This document shows, piece after piece, positions 1 through 8,090 of a DNA stretch of 32,327 nt (position 1 is its first letter; each line of letters opens with the position of its first letter). The stretch spans positions 1-32,327 of IMG/VR virus record IMGVR_UViG_3300032333_000106; one strand, given 5' to 3'. The notes beneath the pieces are model-generated. The model did no database searches and had not been told where the DNA came from. It saw only the letters and a program-made list of their open reading frames with translations. The position numbers and the translations under genes are program-made. Source of the stretch: a virus.

Positions 1-12
1 ACTGTTCCATAA

Positions 13-504
13 TTAAGAGTTAGATTTTTTTATTACTGAATAAGACCATCCTGTTCTGGTTTTAATCTTATACTTTAAAGCATGCACTACAGAGTTTCTC
101 CAACAAGAAGTTTTCTTAGCTGCATCTCTAGTTCCACTGGCTATAATTTCTCGGCCTGTTTCGTGCCGACAAAGAATAGAATCGCTTTGGTCCTTACGTA
201 CATTATACCGACGCGTAGCCCATTGCAAATTCTCTACATTGTTATTAGCCTTGTCCGAATTGTCGATATGGTCTATATCACTATAGTTATTGGGATTAGG
301 AATAAATGCCATTCCTACTAAACGATGGGCTAAAACTTGTCTGCGATCTTTTAGTTGGTAACAGAGATAACCTGTTTTATTCATTTTAGATCTCATTATA
401 CGCCCATCCACTTTATCGACCACAAAGGATTTTAAACGGCCAAAGGTGGAGATTTGGTAAAGACCTTCGTAATCCTTAACATCTTTCCAGATTTCTGTTT
501 TCAT
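13..504 (-). CDS. Free-standing HNH homing-type endonuclease (NUMOD4 + HNH_3)
   Basis: 163 aa. Residues 3-28 (EIWKDVKDYEGLYQIS.FGRLKS) match the NUMOD4 DNA-binding motif. Residues about 58-96 carry the HNH_3 core: AHRLVGMAFIPNP, then DHIDN, then an Asn-rich turn and ENLQWAT. The C-terminal 50 residues (GREIIASGTRDAAKKT...TGWSYSV) look like a degenerate NUMOD1 module that would help DNA recognition. Such enzymes nick or cut phage DNA and spread with the gene; they often sit between phage transcription units. This one lies past the terminator of the virion operon and has a candidate promoter of its own. All recognisable HNH residues seem present, so it is probably active. The recognition site cannot be read from the sequence. 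Confidence 0.9.
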   Translation of the reverse strand: MKTEIWKDVKDYEGLYQISTFGRLKSFVVDKVDGRIMRSKMNKTGYLCYQLKDRRQVLAHRLVGMAFIPNPNNYSDIDHIDNSDKANNNVENLQWATRRYNVRKDQSDSILCRHETGREIIASGTRDAAKKTSCWRNSVVHALKYKIKTRTGWSYSVIKKSNS

Positions 505-524
505 AATAGATAATTCTTTTGTCC

Positions 525-555
525 ATTATATATCACTGGTCCAGTAAAGTTCCAA
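525..555 (-). promoter_or_regulatory. Possible promoter for the HNH gene
   Basis: On the minus strand a perfect TATAAT lies at 530-525 and a TTGGAA at 555-550, spaced 19 nt apart, 21 nt ahead of the HNH start codon. The -35-like box overlaps the T-run of the upstream terminator. Spacing is slightly long and the Bacteroidota -7 consensus is absent, so this is tentative. Confidence 0.3.
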
Positions 556-586
556 AAAAAAGTCCCAGAGTGTAAACCCTAGGACT
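554..586 (-). terminator. Rho-independent terminator of the virion operon
   Basis: Read on the minus strand: 8-bp stem AGTCCTAG/CTGGGACT (one G-U pair), 10-nt loop, immediately followed by a run of eight T. It lies after the last small gene of the structural operon and before the HNH gene. Confidence 0.85.
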
Positions 587-609
587 AATATAAAAAGAAT
601 ATATGTGAA

Positions 610-628
610 AGCCACGGGTGAGGTGGCT
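610..628. other. Small GC-rich hairpin in operon trailer
   Basis: AGCCAC (610-615) and GTGGCT (623-628) form a perfect 6-bp inverted repeat around a 7-nt loop. It lies between the 38-aa ORF and the terminator and has no T-run. It may protect the 3' end of the transcript. Besides this hairpin and the terminator, 505-651 holds no gene that I can support. Confidence 0.4.
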
Positions 629-651
629 GGAAGCAGATACGTATATTATAT

Positions 652-768
652 CTAATTGGCAGTGCTTTGTTTCTTCTCTAGTAAGTACTTTTTCAGCTTC
701 TTACTATTCTCCTCTGTCTTAGTATAACTCTTAGACAACTTTACAGGTTTAAGATCTTTCTTTGCCAT
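652..768 (-). CDS. Small basic protein, 38 aa, function unknown
   Basis: ATG at 768, stop TAG at 652-654, giving MAKKDLKPVKLSKSYTKTEE... with 12 lysines in 38 residues and no hydrophobic segment. It starts 10 nt after the stop of the 216-aa head-tail gene, with the A/T-rich leader (AATATTTAAACA) seen before other genes here, and it is the last gene before the operon terminator. The position and the ATGGC start favour a real gene; its small size leaves doubt. No family recognised. A small nucleic-acid-binding or virion accessory peptide is possible. Confidence 0.5.
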   Translation of the reverse strand: MAKKDLKPVKLSKSYTKTEENSKKLKKYLLEKKQSTAN

Positions 769-778
769 TGTTTAAATA

Positions 779-1429
779 TTAATATCCCCATAACCACCAT
801 GGAAAGTCGCAAAGTGCATTGCCTTCCGTACCAGTTGGATTGCTACCTAAAGCAAAACCATAACCTCCACGGTTTGCTGTTTGTGCTAGACGTTTTTTCC
901 ATGCGTATGGATAATGACTTGTTACAAGAGGAGCAGTGAAAACATTTCCTAAATCAGGCATTACACCATCAAGAATATTTGCACTGTTAAATAATGGATA
1001 TTCGTTAGAATGGTAAACTATATAACGTTGTAACAACATAGCATATTGCTCAGCCGTGTTTTTTACTTGGGCAACTAAATACTTTAGTTCGTCTATATCA
1101 ATAGAATCTGCTGTCTCACTCTTAGGACTTAGAATAGATTTGTTTAAAATCTTATACTTCAAGAATGGCAAAGCCATCATTAATCCATATTGGAGTACTA
1201 CTTGCCCAATATATTCGTCTAGAATAAAACGATTGGCTGGAGTGACTGAATTAGTTCTAACCTGCAAGTAAAGATCTTTTAAAAAAGTACTTCCGATTAG
1301 ATTAACTAAATAAGTATTTTGTGCATTTAAGATGTAAGGAATTAACAATTGTGGACTAACGTTTTCGTTCACAGTTGTAAAAGCTTTAAGCTTTTCTTCC
1401 GATACCAATAAGACTTCGTTTACTGCCAT
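779..1429 (-). CDS. Probable head-tail connector / head completion protein
   Basis: 216 aa, no signal peptide. Mostly helical in the N-terminal two thirds (SEEKLKAFTTVNENV...LIPYILNAQNTYLVNLIGSTF...), which resembles the DUF6712-type proteins next to portal genes in Bacteroidota phages. The C-terminus is Gly/aromatic-rich (NRGGYGFALG...PWWLWGY). It follows the portal gene by 13 nt, the usual place for the adaptor that joins the portal vertex to the tail. The function is inferred from position and general shape, not from a diagnostic motif. Confidence 0.6.
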   Translation of the reverse strand: MAVNEVLLVSEEKLKAFTTVNENVSPQLLIPYILNAQNTYLVNLIGSTFLKDLYLQVRTNSVTPANRFILDEYIGQVVLQYGLMMALPFLKYKILNKSILSPKSETADSIDIDELKYLVAQVKNTAEQYAMLLQRYIVYHSNEYPLFNSANILDGVMPDLGNVFTAPLVTSHYPYAWKKRLAQTANRGGYGFALGSNPTGTEGNALCDFPWWLWGY

Positions 1430-1442
1430 GTGTGTATTTATT

Positions 1443-2675
1443 TTAAGCCATTTGCGTTACCGCTTCTGGTACATTTGTTTTATTGTCTACAACTTCTGGC
1501 GCTGATGTAGGATCTGCTGAAGGATTATCTGGGAATAAAGAAATAGGAACCACTTTCAGTTTACCTACTCCGCCCATTTTATTAAAGACCCTATTCATTG
1601 TCTTAAGCAGAAGCTTTTCGTCTGGGATTACAACTTGTTGTTTAAATAACTCGTAGTCAATAATCATTTCGTCCTTAGTAGAGTTCTTAATTCCACCTCC
1701 GTTATCTAGGTATAAACCACAGATTTTAGGATTAGTAATACGCAATGCAGAAAGTACACGAGAAGAAATACGTGCTTCCAGATTAATATAGTAATCATCT
1801 CCAACAGGCATAATAGATTGTACTTCTGTTTGTGTGTCTTTGCTTTGGTTAAAGCTTAAGAAAAACTTACCTGCATTTTCCGTTCCAGAAAAACTGGATG
1901 CAATCTCTTCAAAGATTTGTTGACGTTCAATTGGTCCTGGGTCGCCATTATTCATGTTTATAATCATGCTTGGTGTAAGACCTTGCTTAAGATGTGAACA
2001 ATGATAAGAACTTATTTCAACGTCTGACATTACGTCTGTACCACCTGCGATCCAATCTGGTAGACCATAATAGATCTGACCAGGATTATGATCAAAGTAG
2101 TAAAGTATTTGTGATGGGAATTCAGTAGCAAGACTTGGATTGTATTTGTGATACGCTCTTGGCTTCCATTCTGGTTTCTTGTAACGACCCCAATCTGAAC
2201 TTACCCAATAGTATTCTACACGGTCTGAATCTTTATCTAAACAACCAGATCTTACTTTAGAAAAATCTACGTGGTAGATTTCTGCTATTTCTGTTCCAGC
2301 GTTATTCCAAATAACATTCAAGGCATAACCACCAAAGATCTCGTAATCCATTACTACCTTTGCCCAGATATCATTCCATGACTCTTCTGGATTTGCATTT
2401 TCTAGTAAATCTTCGTTGCCTGGTTCTACTGCTTCTAATCCATTACCTTTTACTGCTGTAATTTTAGCTAGCAATCCTGTACGCAAGATTGCTGACTTGT
2501 TCCACATCTCTATAATAAACTGAGGATACAAATTATCTATACCATAATTAATCCATAAATTATTGGGACCTCTAAATTCTACGCCCGCTGGGACAGCAGG
2601 ATCGTTTATTTTATCGAAACGATAGAATCTTTTTTCTTCCTTTGGTTTATTATCTATTGTTGTAATTTCTGCCAT
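1443..2675 (-). CDS. Phage portal protein
   Basis: 410 aa, a normal length for an HK97/SPP1-like portal. Features: N-terminal NLWINYGIDNLYPQFI, followed by a helix-rich region (SAILRTGLLAKITAVKGNG), the DYEIFGGYALNVIWN segment, a GLPDWIAG loop, and a C-terminal FKQQVVIPDEKLLLKTMNRVF stretch. The dodecameric portal forms the DNA channel at one capsid vertex and docks the terminase. Here it lies near the 3' end of the virion operon, about 25 kb from terL, which is unusual because the two are normally adjacent. The connector gene follows directly. Confidence 0.88.
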   Translation of the reverse strand: MAEITTIDNKPKEEKRFYRFDKINDPAVPAGVEFRGPNNLWINYGIDNLYPQFIIEMWNKSAILRTGLLAKITAVKGNGLEAVEPGNEDLLENANPEESWNDIWAKVVMDYEIFGGYALNVIWNNAGTEIAEIYHVDFSKVRSGCLDKDSDRVEYYWVSSDWGRYKKPEWKPRAYHKYNPSLATEFPSQILYYFDHNPGQIYYGLPDWIAGGTDVMSDVEISSYHCSHLKQGLTPSMIINMNNGDPGPIERQQIFEEIASSFSGTENAGKFFLSFNQSKDTQTEVQSIMPVGDDYYINLEARISSRVLSALRITNPKICGLYLDNGGGIKNSTKDEMIIDYELFKQQVVIPDEKLLLKTMNRVFNKMGGVGKLKVVPISLFPDNPSADPTSAPEVVDNKTNVPEAVTQMA

Positions 2676-2698
2676 GAGTTTGTTTTATACTGTATGTA

Positions 2699-2941
2699 TT
2701 ATAGTGAAGAAACGAAGGAATTACCCTTAGAAATTGCTTCATCTATTTGTGCAAGATCATCTGCAGAGAATTCAGATAGATCTATATAAGATCCGCTTTT
2801 TACAATTTGTAAATGCTCTACGTTTCTTTTAACTGTGTCTCGCTTTTCTGAAATAGCATCAGCAGAAGTATCTGCTAATGCCTCATTGATTGCATGAACT
2901 GAATCGAGAGTAATATCTACGTTTGATCTTCCTGTTGACAT
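2699..2941 (-). CDS. Small virion-operon protein, 80 aa, unknown function
   Basis: 80 aa, Ser/Asp/Ala-rich and acidic (VDITLDSVHAINEALADTSA...), predicted mainly helical, with no membrane segment or motif that I recognise. It is placed 14 nt after the large fibre gene and 23 nt before the portal gene on the same strand, so it is co-transcribed with virion genes. The C-terminal part (SADDLAQIDEAISKGNSFVS) looks like an amphipathic helix pair. It could be a small structural or assembly factor; this is inference from context only. Confidence 0.75.
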   Translation of the reverse strand: MSTGRSNVDITLDSVHAINEALADTSADAISEKRDTVKRNVEHLQIVKSGSYIDLSEFSADDLAQIDEAISKGNSFVSSL

Positions 2942-2955
2942 GTTAATTTATTTTA

Positions 2956-5256
2956 TTATAAGGTTGCGTCATTTACTTTTCTCCAAGTACTTCCGTTGTA
3001 GTAAGCAAGTACTGCATCGTCTGTTGAGTACATCATCATACCTGCTACTGGAGACACAATTGCTTTAATGTTTGCTGTAGTGTCTTGCTTCAGTGTAAAT
3101 GGTGTGTAAATTTGTGCTGCTGCTGAACCATCAAATCTAAATCTTAAATTACCTTGTCCGTCTGCAAGATAAATCTGATTACTACCAGTAGGACTAAATG
3201 TGGTAGGATTAGAAAATTCATCTACTTCGTTGCCGATTATGACGTTGTAATTTCCTGTGGTAATACCTCCAGTTGCAGAAGAATAAGTACCTAATTGAAT
3301 ATTACCAGATCCGTTTGTAATTTTGTTACTTGCAGCATAACCTACTGCAGTGTTATTACTACCTGTAGTGTTAGTAGTTAATGCTGAATAACCTAAAGCA
3401 GTATTGTTGTTACCGCCGGTCATTGATCTTAATGCCTGATAACCAAGTGCAGTAAATCCAGAACCGAGAGTTCCCACGTTAGCGGAAACTGCTTGATAAC
3501 CGATAGCAACACCACCAACAATATTATTCTGTGCGGCAGTTGCTCCCAGTGCTTGGAATCCAATAGCTACTGAACCAGTTCCTCCTATTCTAGATCCTGC
3601 TTGGTGACCAACACCAACTGATTGGTTAACTAAAGTTCCTGATACCATTGATAAGTTACCAATAGCTACGTTCTGAGAACCTGTAGCATTAGTAAATAAA
3701 GCTGAATTTCCCAGTGCTACGTTATTACTTCCTGTAGTGTTACCAGTTAATGTTGAAGTACCAATAGCGTAGTTAGTATTACCAAAAGTGTTAGCTGCTA
3801 ATGCTGAGTTACCAATAGCAAAGTTTGAAGTTCCAGTAGTGTTTGCATAAGCAGCAGAAGCACCAATAGCAAAGTTACCATTACCAGTGTTTGAAAATAA
3901 GGCATTAAATCCTATTGCAAAACCATTATTTCCTAAATAAGAATTTAGTGCTTGATGTCCTATAGCAGTGTTATTTGATCCAGTAGAGTTAAGATTTAAA
4001 GCTGAATTTCCTAATACTGTGTTATTAGTACCAGAAGTAAGAGATTGACCAGCACCATTTCCAACTCCAGTATTTGTTCCTGTTGCGTTTGCTGCTAATG
4101 CGTTTGCCCCTAAGGCAGTAATAGTTCCTCCTGAGTTTGCTCTACCTGCTCTATATCCAACAATCGTACAAGTACTATAGTTATTTAAAGAACCTGCATC
4201 TACACCTATAGTTACGTTATTTGATCCTGAACTTATTCCAGATCCGGTTAACCAACCCATTAAAACGTTATTGGTTGCTGATGTTGCTTGATAAGCTGTT
4301 CCAACCCCAACTGCTGTATTATAACCACCAGTTGTTAAACCACTTAAAGCTAATTCACCAACTGCTGTATTTTCTTGTCCTGATAAACTTGCAGAAGTCA
4401 AAGACGAAGCACCAACTGCTGTGGTACGATAAACGTTATTTTGCTTACCTATTTCAACACCATTAACAGTAATGATTTGTCCGTCATAAGTAAAGTTGGC
4501 TTGTCCATTAACAACACCTGATGTTCCAGATCCTGTAATTACATAACCAGAAACGTTGTTATTAATAGTTGAACTAACACCTGAAGAACCTGAAGAACCC
4601 GAGCTTCCATCTGCGCCGTTAGTTCCGGATGTGCCGCTGCTACCTGCTGCTCCACTTTGTCCGCTACTTCCACTCGAACCCGAAGATCCAGATTCCCCGG
4701 ATGAACCTGAAGATCCATTAGCTCCGCTAGAACCTGAAGATCCAGATTCTCCGGATGAACCCGAAGATCCAGATTGCCCGCTAGAACCTGAAGATCCATT
4801 AGCTCCACTAGAACCCGAAGATCCATTAGCTCCACTAGAACCCGAAGATCCAGAACTTCCACTGTTTCCGCTAGAACCCGAAGACCCAGCACTTCCACTG
4901 TTTCCGCTAGAACCTGAAGATCCAGAGCTTCCGCTGTTTCCACTAGAACCCGAAGATCCGTTAACTCCGCTAGAACCTGAAGATCCATTAGCTCCGCTAG
5001 AACCGGAAGATCCATTAGCTCCGCTAGAACCAGATGAACCCGAAGAACCAGATGAACCCGAACTTCCAGAATTTCCTGAAGTTCCTGCTGTTCCAGATGA
5101 ACCGAAAACTACAATTTCACCTTCGTCGTTTTGTGCTTTTAGCACTCCATCTTTGGAATACAAACTCACATAACCGAATTCCGGTGGTGCTGGATCTGTG
5201 TTGTTTTGGCCGAAGATAATTTCACCTTCTCCTTGTATTTTTAATTTTCCGCTCAT
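2956..5256 (-). CDS. Large tail fibre: collagen-like stalk + YadA-head-like beta roll
   Basis: 766 aa. Residues 1-51 form a short N-terminal domain (FGYVSLYSKDGVLKAQNDEGE) shared in outline with the two fibres at 5823-7977, probably the virion-attachment part. Residues 52-228 are about 59 uninterrupted Gly-X-Y triplets, mostly GSS, with GAN, GNS, GES and GQS inserted. Residues ~250-690 carry about 23 repeats of the type NNTAIGYQAL, as in the trimeric YadA/Hia head beta roll. The C-terminus (MMMYSTDDAVLAYYNGSTWRKV) is a small tip domain. Both repeat types trimerise, so a long trimeric fibre exposed for host or polysaccharide binding is expected. Prolines are nearly absent from the collagen part. 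Confidence 0.88.
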   Translation of the reverse strand: MSGKLKIQGEGEIIFGQNNTDPAPPEFGYVSLYSKDGVLKAQNDEGEIVVFGSSGTAGTSGNSGSSGSSGSSGSSGSSGANGSSGSSGANGSSGSSGVNGSSGSSGNSGSSGSSGSSGNSGSAGSSGSSGNSGSSGSSGSSGANGSSGSSGANGSSGSSGQSGSSGSSGESGSSGSSGANGSSGSSGESGSSGSSGSSGQSGAAGSSGTSGTNGADGSSGSSGSSGVSSTINNNVSGYVITGSGTSGVVNGQANFTYDGQIITVNGVEIGKQNNVYRTTAVGASSLTSASLSGQENTAVGELALSGLTTGGYNTAVGVGTAYQATSATNNVLMGWLTGSGISSGSNNVTIGVDAGSLNNYSTCTIVGYRAGRANSGGTITALGANALAANATGTNTGVGNGAGQSLTSGTNNTVLGNSALNLNSTGSNNTAIGHQALNSYLGNNGFAIGFNALFSNTGNGNFAIGASAAYANTTGTSNFAIGNSALAANTFGNTNYAIGTSTLTGNTTGSNNVALGNSALFTNATGSQNVAIGNLSMVSGTLVNQSVGVGHQAGSRIGGTGSVAIGFQALGATAAQNNIVGGVAIGYQAVSANVGTLGSGFTALGYQALRSMTGGNNNTALGYSALTTNTTGSNNTAVGYAASNKITNGSGNIQLGTYSSATGGITTGNYNVIIGNEVDEFSNPTTFSPTGSNQIYLADGQGNLRFRFDGSAAAQIYTPFTLKQDTTANIKAIVSPVAGMMMYSTDDAVLAYYNGSTWRKVNDATL
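4573..5103 (-). repeat. Tandem repeat DNA encoding the Gly-X-Y stalk
   Basis: About 59 consecutive 9-nt units encode Gly-X-Y; a higher-order 27-nt unit (GAN/GES/GNS followed by GSS GSS) recurs. Many units are nearly identical at DNA level (GGATCTTCGGGTTCTAG variants), so the tract should expand or contract by recombination and slippage. Codon variation between GGA/GGT/GGG and TCT/AGT/TCG partly breaks the identity. Confidence 0.9.
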
Positions 5257-5265
5257 TGCTTATAA

Positions 5266-5823
5266 TTAATTTAATGTAAATTGTATTCCTTCTTCTATTA
5301 ACAAGTAACCACTTTCTGTTATAACTAATGGCTGACATGTATTAGTTGTTGGAATTTCTATTAAGTATGGTGAGTTTGTATAATCGATAGTACAATTATC
5401 TGTAACACCAGAATAATATATTATATTTTTAAAAGTCTCATTATCAGAAATGTAGACTACTTCGTTTATTTCAGGAGGCGTATAATTCGCCATTATCATT
5501 TGGCCCTCATCAATCTTTATACCTGTAGAAGGATCTAAAGAAGGATCTTCTAGGTTCCAAACTTTATAAGAAAAATTCCCAGGAGGGAAGACCATTATGA
5601 CAGAATTTAAAGGATCGTCTGCAGTTCCTTTTTGTACTACTGTGATTTCAAACTGAACAAAACGGGAATTTCTTTTAATGACTTCAGGTCTTACATAAGT
5701 CCAATGATTTGTATATAAACTCTTAAATCCAATTAAAAATTCATCCCCAAAAGTTTGTACATCCGATGTGATTGTATCGGCATAAATTACAAACTCGTTA
5801 ACTCCTACGTTTAAATTTATCAT
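5266..5823 (-). CDS. Fibre-associated virion protein, unknown
   Basis: 185 aa, beta-rich and acidic: LNVGVNEFVIYADTITSD, then FLIGFKSLYTNHW, and a C-terminal repeat-like segment ITESGYLLIEEGIQFTLN. No motif that I can name. Its ATG overlaps the stop of the upstream fibre gene (TAATG at 5821-5825), which indicates translational coupling. Sitting between two collagen-type fibre genes, it may be a fibre adaptor, chaperone or capping subunit. Proteins with an N-terminal DTITSDVQTFGD-like strand pattern occur among flavobacterial phage tail genes, but I cannot assign a family with confidence. Confidence 0.75.
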   Translation of the reverse strand: MINLNVGVNEFVIYADTITSDVQTFGDEFLIGFKSLYTNHWTYVRPEVIKRNSRFVQFEITVVQKGTADDPLNSVIMVFPPGNFSYKVWNLEDPSLDPSTGIKIDEGQMIMANYTPPEINEVVYISDNETFKNIIYYSGVTDNCTIDYTNSPYLIEIPTTNTCQPLVITESGYLLIEEGIQFTLN

Positions 5824-6917
5824 TATGTACTAAGTAATAATTTGTATGTGGTACCACCTATAGTAAACGGAAGATATCTGTTTGAAGTATAGGTTGAAGG
5901 ACCTTGTATAAAAGAACTATGAATAGGAATACAAGTACCACCTGTAAGTCCATTTCTTAACATTAAAGCTCCTGTCATTCCACCTGTCGCACCAGAAGAA
6001 CCTCCTATAAAAATATTATTAGAACCACTTGTAATTGGATCTACTAATCTACCTATAAATATATTTCCTTTTCCAGTAGTAAGACTCTGTCCAGCTTGAG
6101 TTCCTATAGCAATATTACTTCCCCCTCCTGTACTAGTATATAATGCTCTGTGTCCTATAGCAATGTTTTGAGTTGCTTCACCAGCTAATCCTACTGGTCC
6201 ATTAAATCTTAATGATTCGTTACCTATTGCTATATTATCACTGCCTGCTCCGGTTGCACTTCCATATAATGATTCGTTACCTATTGCTATATTATTAGTT
6301 GAATAACCAGTTCCTGAAAGAGTATTAAAGTTAGCAAAATTTCCTATAGCAATATTAGGGAAATTAGGATTAGATCCCGTAGGGGCTGTTTGATATCCAA
6401 TTCCTATATTTCTATTTCTATTAAGATCTCTTAGTGCTTCTTTTCCTATTGCTACATTATTAGATCCCGTTGTGTTGTCACTTAATGTTTGATCTCCTAA
6501 TGCTACATTGTTTGATCCTGTTGTATTTAAAAATAAAGCTACTCCACCTGCAGGAGCTGCAGCAGTATTACTAGTAATATTTCCTCCTCCGTGACTCCAA
6601 TAAAGACTATCTTCTCCACTAGATCCACTACTTCCACTACTACCACTTGATCCACTATTTCCGCTTGTTCCTGCTATTCCGTTAGTTCCACTAAATCTAC
6701 TAGATCCGCTTGTTCCACTATTACCACTAGATCCACTATTTCCATCAGATCCTATAAAATCTGTAATAACTCCTTGATCATCAATTAGTCTTAATTGTTT
6801 ATTGCTTCCATAATATAAAGCACCATAACCAGTTGCAGGTGTTCCATTACCTCCAATTCCAGACGTACTAAATAAAGTTTGACCTCCCGTTGTTCCTAAT
6901 TGAATAGAACCTGACAT
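5823..6917 (-). CDS. Tail fibre paralogue B: collagen-like stalk + beta-roll repeats
   Basis: 364 aa, clearly paralogous to the 349-aa fibre that precedes it in transcription. Both share an N-terminal pattern (LGTTGGQTLFSTSG...TPATGYGALYYG..KQLRL.DD.G) and a C-terminal pattern (FTIGGTTYKLLLST). Residues ~57-103 are Gly-X-Y triplets, broken by one SSRFSG where Gly is replaced by Arg. Then come about ten beta-roll repeats (NNIAIGNESL type). Probably a trimeric receptor-binding fibre. The C-terminal 60 residues differ most between the paralogues, which would fit different tips or targets. Confidence 0.87.
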   Translation of the reverse strand: MSGSIQLGTTGGQTLFSTSGIGGNGTPATGYGALYYGSNKQLRLIDDQGVITDFIGSDGNSGSSGNSGTSGSSRFSGTNGIAGTSGNSGSSGSSGSSGSSGEDSLYWSHGGGNITSNTAAAPAGGVALFLNTTGSNNVALGDQTLSDNTTGSNNVAIGKEALRDLNRNRNIGIGYQTAPTGSNPNFPNIAIGNFANFNTLSGTGYSTNNIAIGNESLYGSATGAGSDNIAIGNESLRFNGPVGLAGEATQNIAIGHRALYTSTGGGSNIAIGTQAGQSLTTGKGNIFIGRLVDPITSGSNNIFIGGSSGATGGMTGALMLRNGLTGGTCIPIHSSFIQGPSTYTSNRYLPFTIGGTTYKLLLST

Positions 6918-6927
6918 AGTTTATTTT

Positions 6928-7977
6928 TTAAGTTCCTAATAAAAGGTAATATTGTGTTCCTCCTATAGTTATAGGAAGTCTAAAAGTGTTTGTAGCAGCA
7001 CCTGATACTACGCTACCTGGATCTATCCTTAATTCTGTACTACCGTTTCCGTTTCTTATAAAAATAGTTCCGGTCATATTAGGTTCTCCTAATCCTCCTA
7101 TTGGACCTAAAAGCACGTTATTAGAACCTAAAGTAATATCTTTACCTGTTTCATAACCAATAAAAATATTATTAATACCGCCTGTTAAATTTTGACCAGC
7201 TCTAATTCCTATAGCTATATTATTAGCATTATTGCCTAAAAAAGACTGATTCCAATTAGATAATGAATCGTGGCCAATAGCTATACTGTTATTACCATTA
7301 ACATTTGAATATAAAGCTTCATCTCCTATTGCTATATTATTTACCCCTTGGTAATTACTATATAGTGCCTGGGTTCCTATTGCTATTCCATTTCCATAAT
7401 TTGTACTTTCTGGAGGTGTTGCTTGATAAGAATATAAAGCTTGAGATCCAATAGCAATAGAACCTGTTGTTCCTTGTACTATATTATAAGCTGCTCTATA
7501 ACCAATTGCTATATGATTATTGCCTAAAGTCTTTTTCTGTAAAGCACCTTCGCCTATAGCAGTATTAAAATCTCCAGTTGTATTAGATGCTAAAGCTGTT
7601 GCTGTTATAGATCCTGCAACACTATTAACTGGTGTACTAGTTCCATTTCCGTAAGTTAATCCTATACCATTAATACCAGATGATCCAGAACTGCCAGACG
7701 ATCCAGAACTGCCAGACGATCCAGAACTGCCATTAGCTCCGGACGATCCAGAACTACCAGACGATCCAGAACTACCAGACGATCCCGAACTACCCGAAGT
7801 TCCTGCGTTTTCTCCTATTATAGTAATAGCACCAGTATCATCCTTTAAACGTAATTGTTTATCAGTTCCATAATAAAGAGATCCATATCCAGTTGCAGGA
7901 GTTGCAAGTCCAGATGTGCCACTTGTAGAAAAAAGTATTTGACCTCCTGTTGCTCCTAGCTTTAGTGTTCCTGCCAT
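6928..7977 (-). CDS. Tail fibre paralogue A: collagen-like stalk + beta-roll repeats
   Basis: 349 aa. N-terminal virion-binding type domain (residues 1-55: KLGATGGQILFSTSG, ATGYGSLYYGTDKQLRLKDD), Gly-X-Y stalk about residues 60-107 (GSS, GAN, GIN), then about nine NNIAIGDEAL-type repeats, ending in LPITIGGTQYYLLLGT. It is the first of three fibre genes in transcription order, and it starts after a terminator-like hairpin and a conserved upstream motif, so the fibre block may have its own transcription start. The triplication suggests gene duplication followed by divergence of the tips. Confidence 0.87.
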   Translation of the reverse strand: MAGTLKLGATGGQILFSTSGTSGLATPATGYGSLYYGTDKQLRLKDDTGAITIIGENAGTSGSSGSSGSSGSSGSSGSSGANGSSGSSGSSGSSGSSGSSGINGIGLTYGNGTSTPVNSVAGSITATALASNTTGDFNTAIGEGALQKKTLGNNHIAIGYRAAYNIVQGTTGSIAIGSQALYSYQATPPESTNYGNGIAIGTQALYSNYQGVNNIAIGDEALYSNVNGNNSIAIGHDSLSNWNQSFLGNNANNIAIGIRAGQNLTGGINNIFIGYETGKDITLGSNNVLLGPIGGLGEPNMTGTIFIRNGNGSTELRIDPGSVVSGAATNTFRLPITIGGTQYYLLLGT

Positions 7978-7991
7978 AGTTATCTGTTAAT

Positions 7992-8007
7992 ATACATGAG
8001 TATGTAT
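7992..8007 (-). promoter_or_regulatory. Conserved leader motif ATACATACTCATGTAT (copy 1)
   Basis: Perfect 6-bp inverted repeat ATACAT/ATGTAT around a 4-nt centre; on the minus strand the core TACTCA lies 19 nt before the fibre A start codon. Nearly the same sequence lies upstream of the protease gene (near 12102) and of the first virion gene (near 23102). It may be a phage promoter element, operator or leader structure. Confidence 0.4.
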
Positions 8008-8024
8008 TCATTGAAAACTGACAT

Positions 8025-8051
8025 AAAAAAAGGCCAGAATAATCTGACCTT
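8025..8051 (-). terminator. Terminator after the major tail protein gene
   Basis: Minus-strand hairpin AAGGTCAGA/TCTGGCCTT (9 bp, one G-U) with a 4-nt loop TTAT. The final TT of the stem runs directly into a further five T, giving a seven-T run. It separates the capsid/tail-tube block from the fibre block. Confidence 0.8.
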
Positions 8052-8090
8052 GAAAAACTATCTAAGCGCCTAGACGTTTTGTACATTTAT

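Noticed and set aside
616-627. GGGTGAGGTGGC as a copy of the terS-region motif
   Set aside because: Only GGTGAGG is shared; the remaining bases differ and the hairpin is unrelated.
4539-5015. 158-aa minus-strand frame of the form LQVLAEL.DLRVL
   Set aside because: Shifted frame of the collagen repeat; open only because the repeat has no stops in that frame.
4573-5103. CRISPR-like spaced repeats
   Set aside because: The repeats are contiguous, codon-phased units of a coding collagen tract with no unique spacers of constant length.
4556-5173. 205-aa plus-strand frame rich in PEEPELP
   Set aside because: It is the antisense of the Gly-X-Y codons in the large fibre gene; the low-complexity composition follows from the repeat DNA.
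7862-8086. 74-aa ORF across the fibre A start
   Set aside because: It runs through a terminator hairpin and the fibre A start codon, and its sequence is Ser/Asn/Trp-rich without character of its own.
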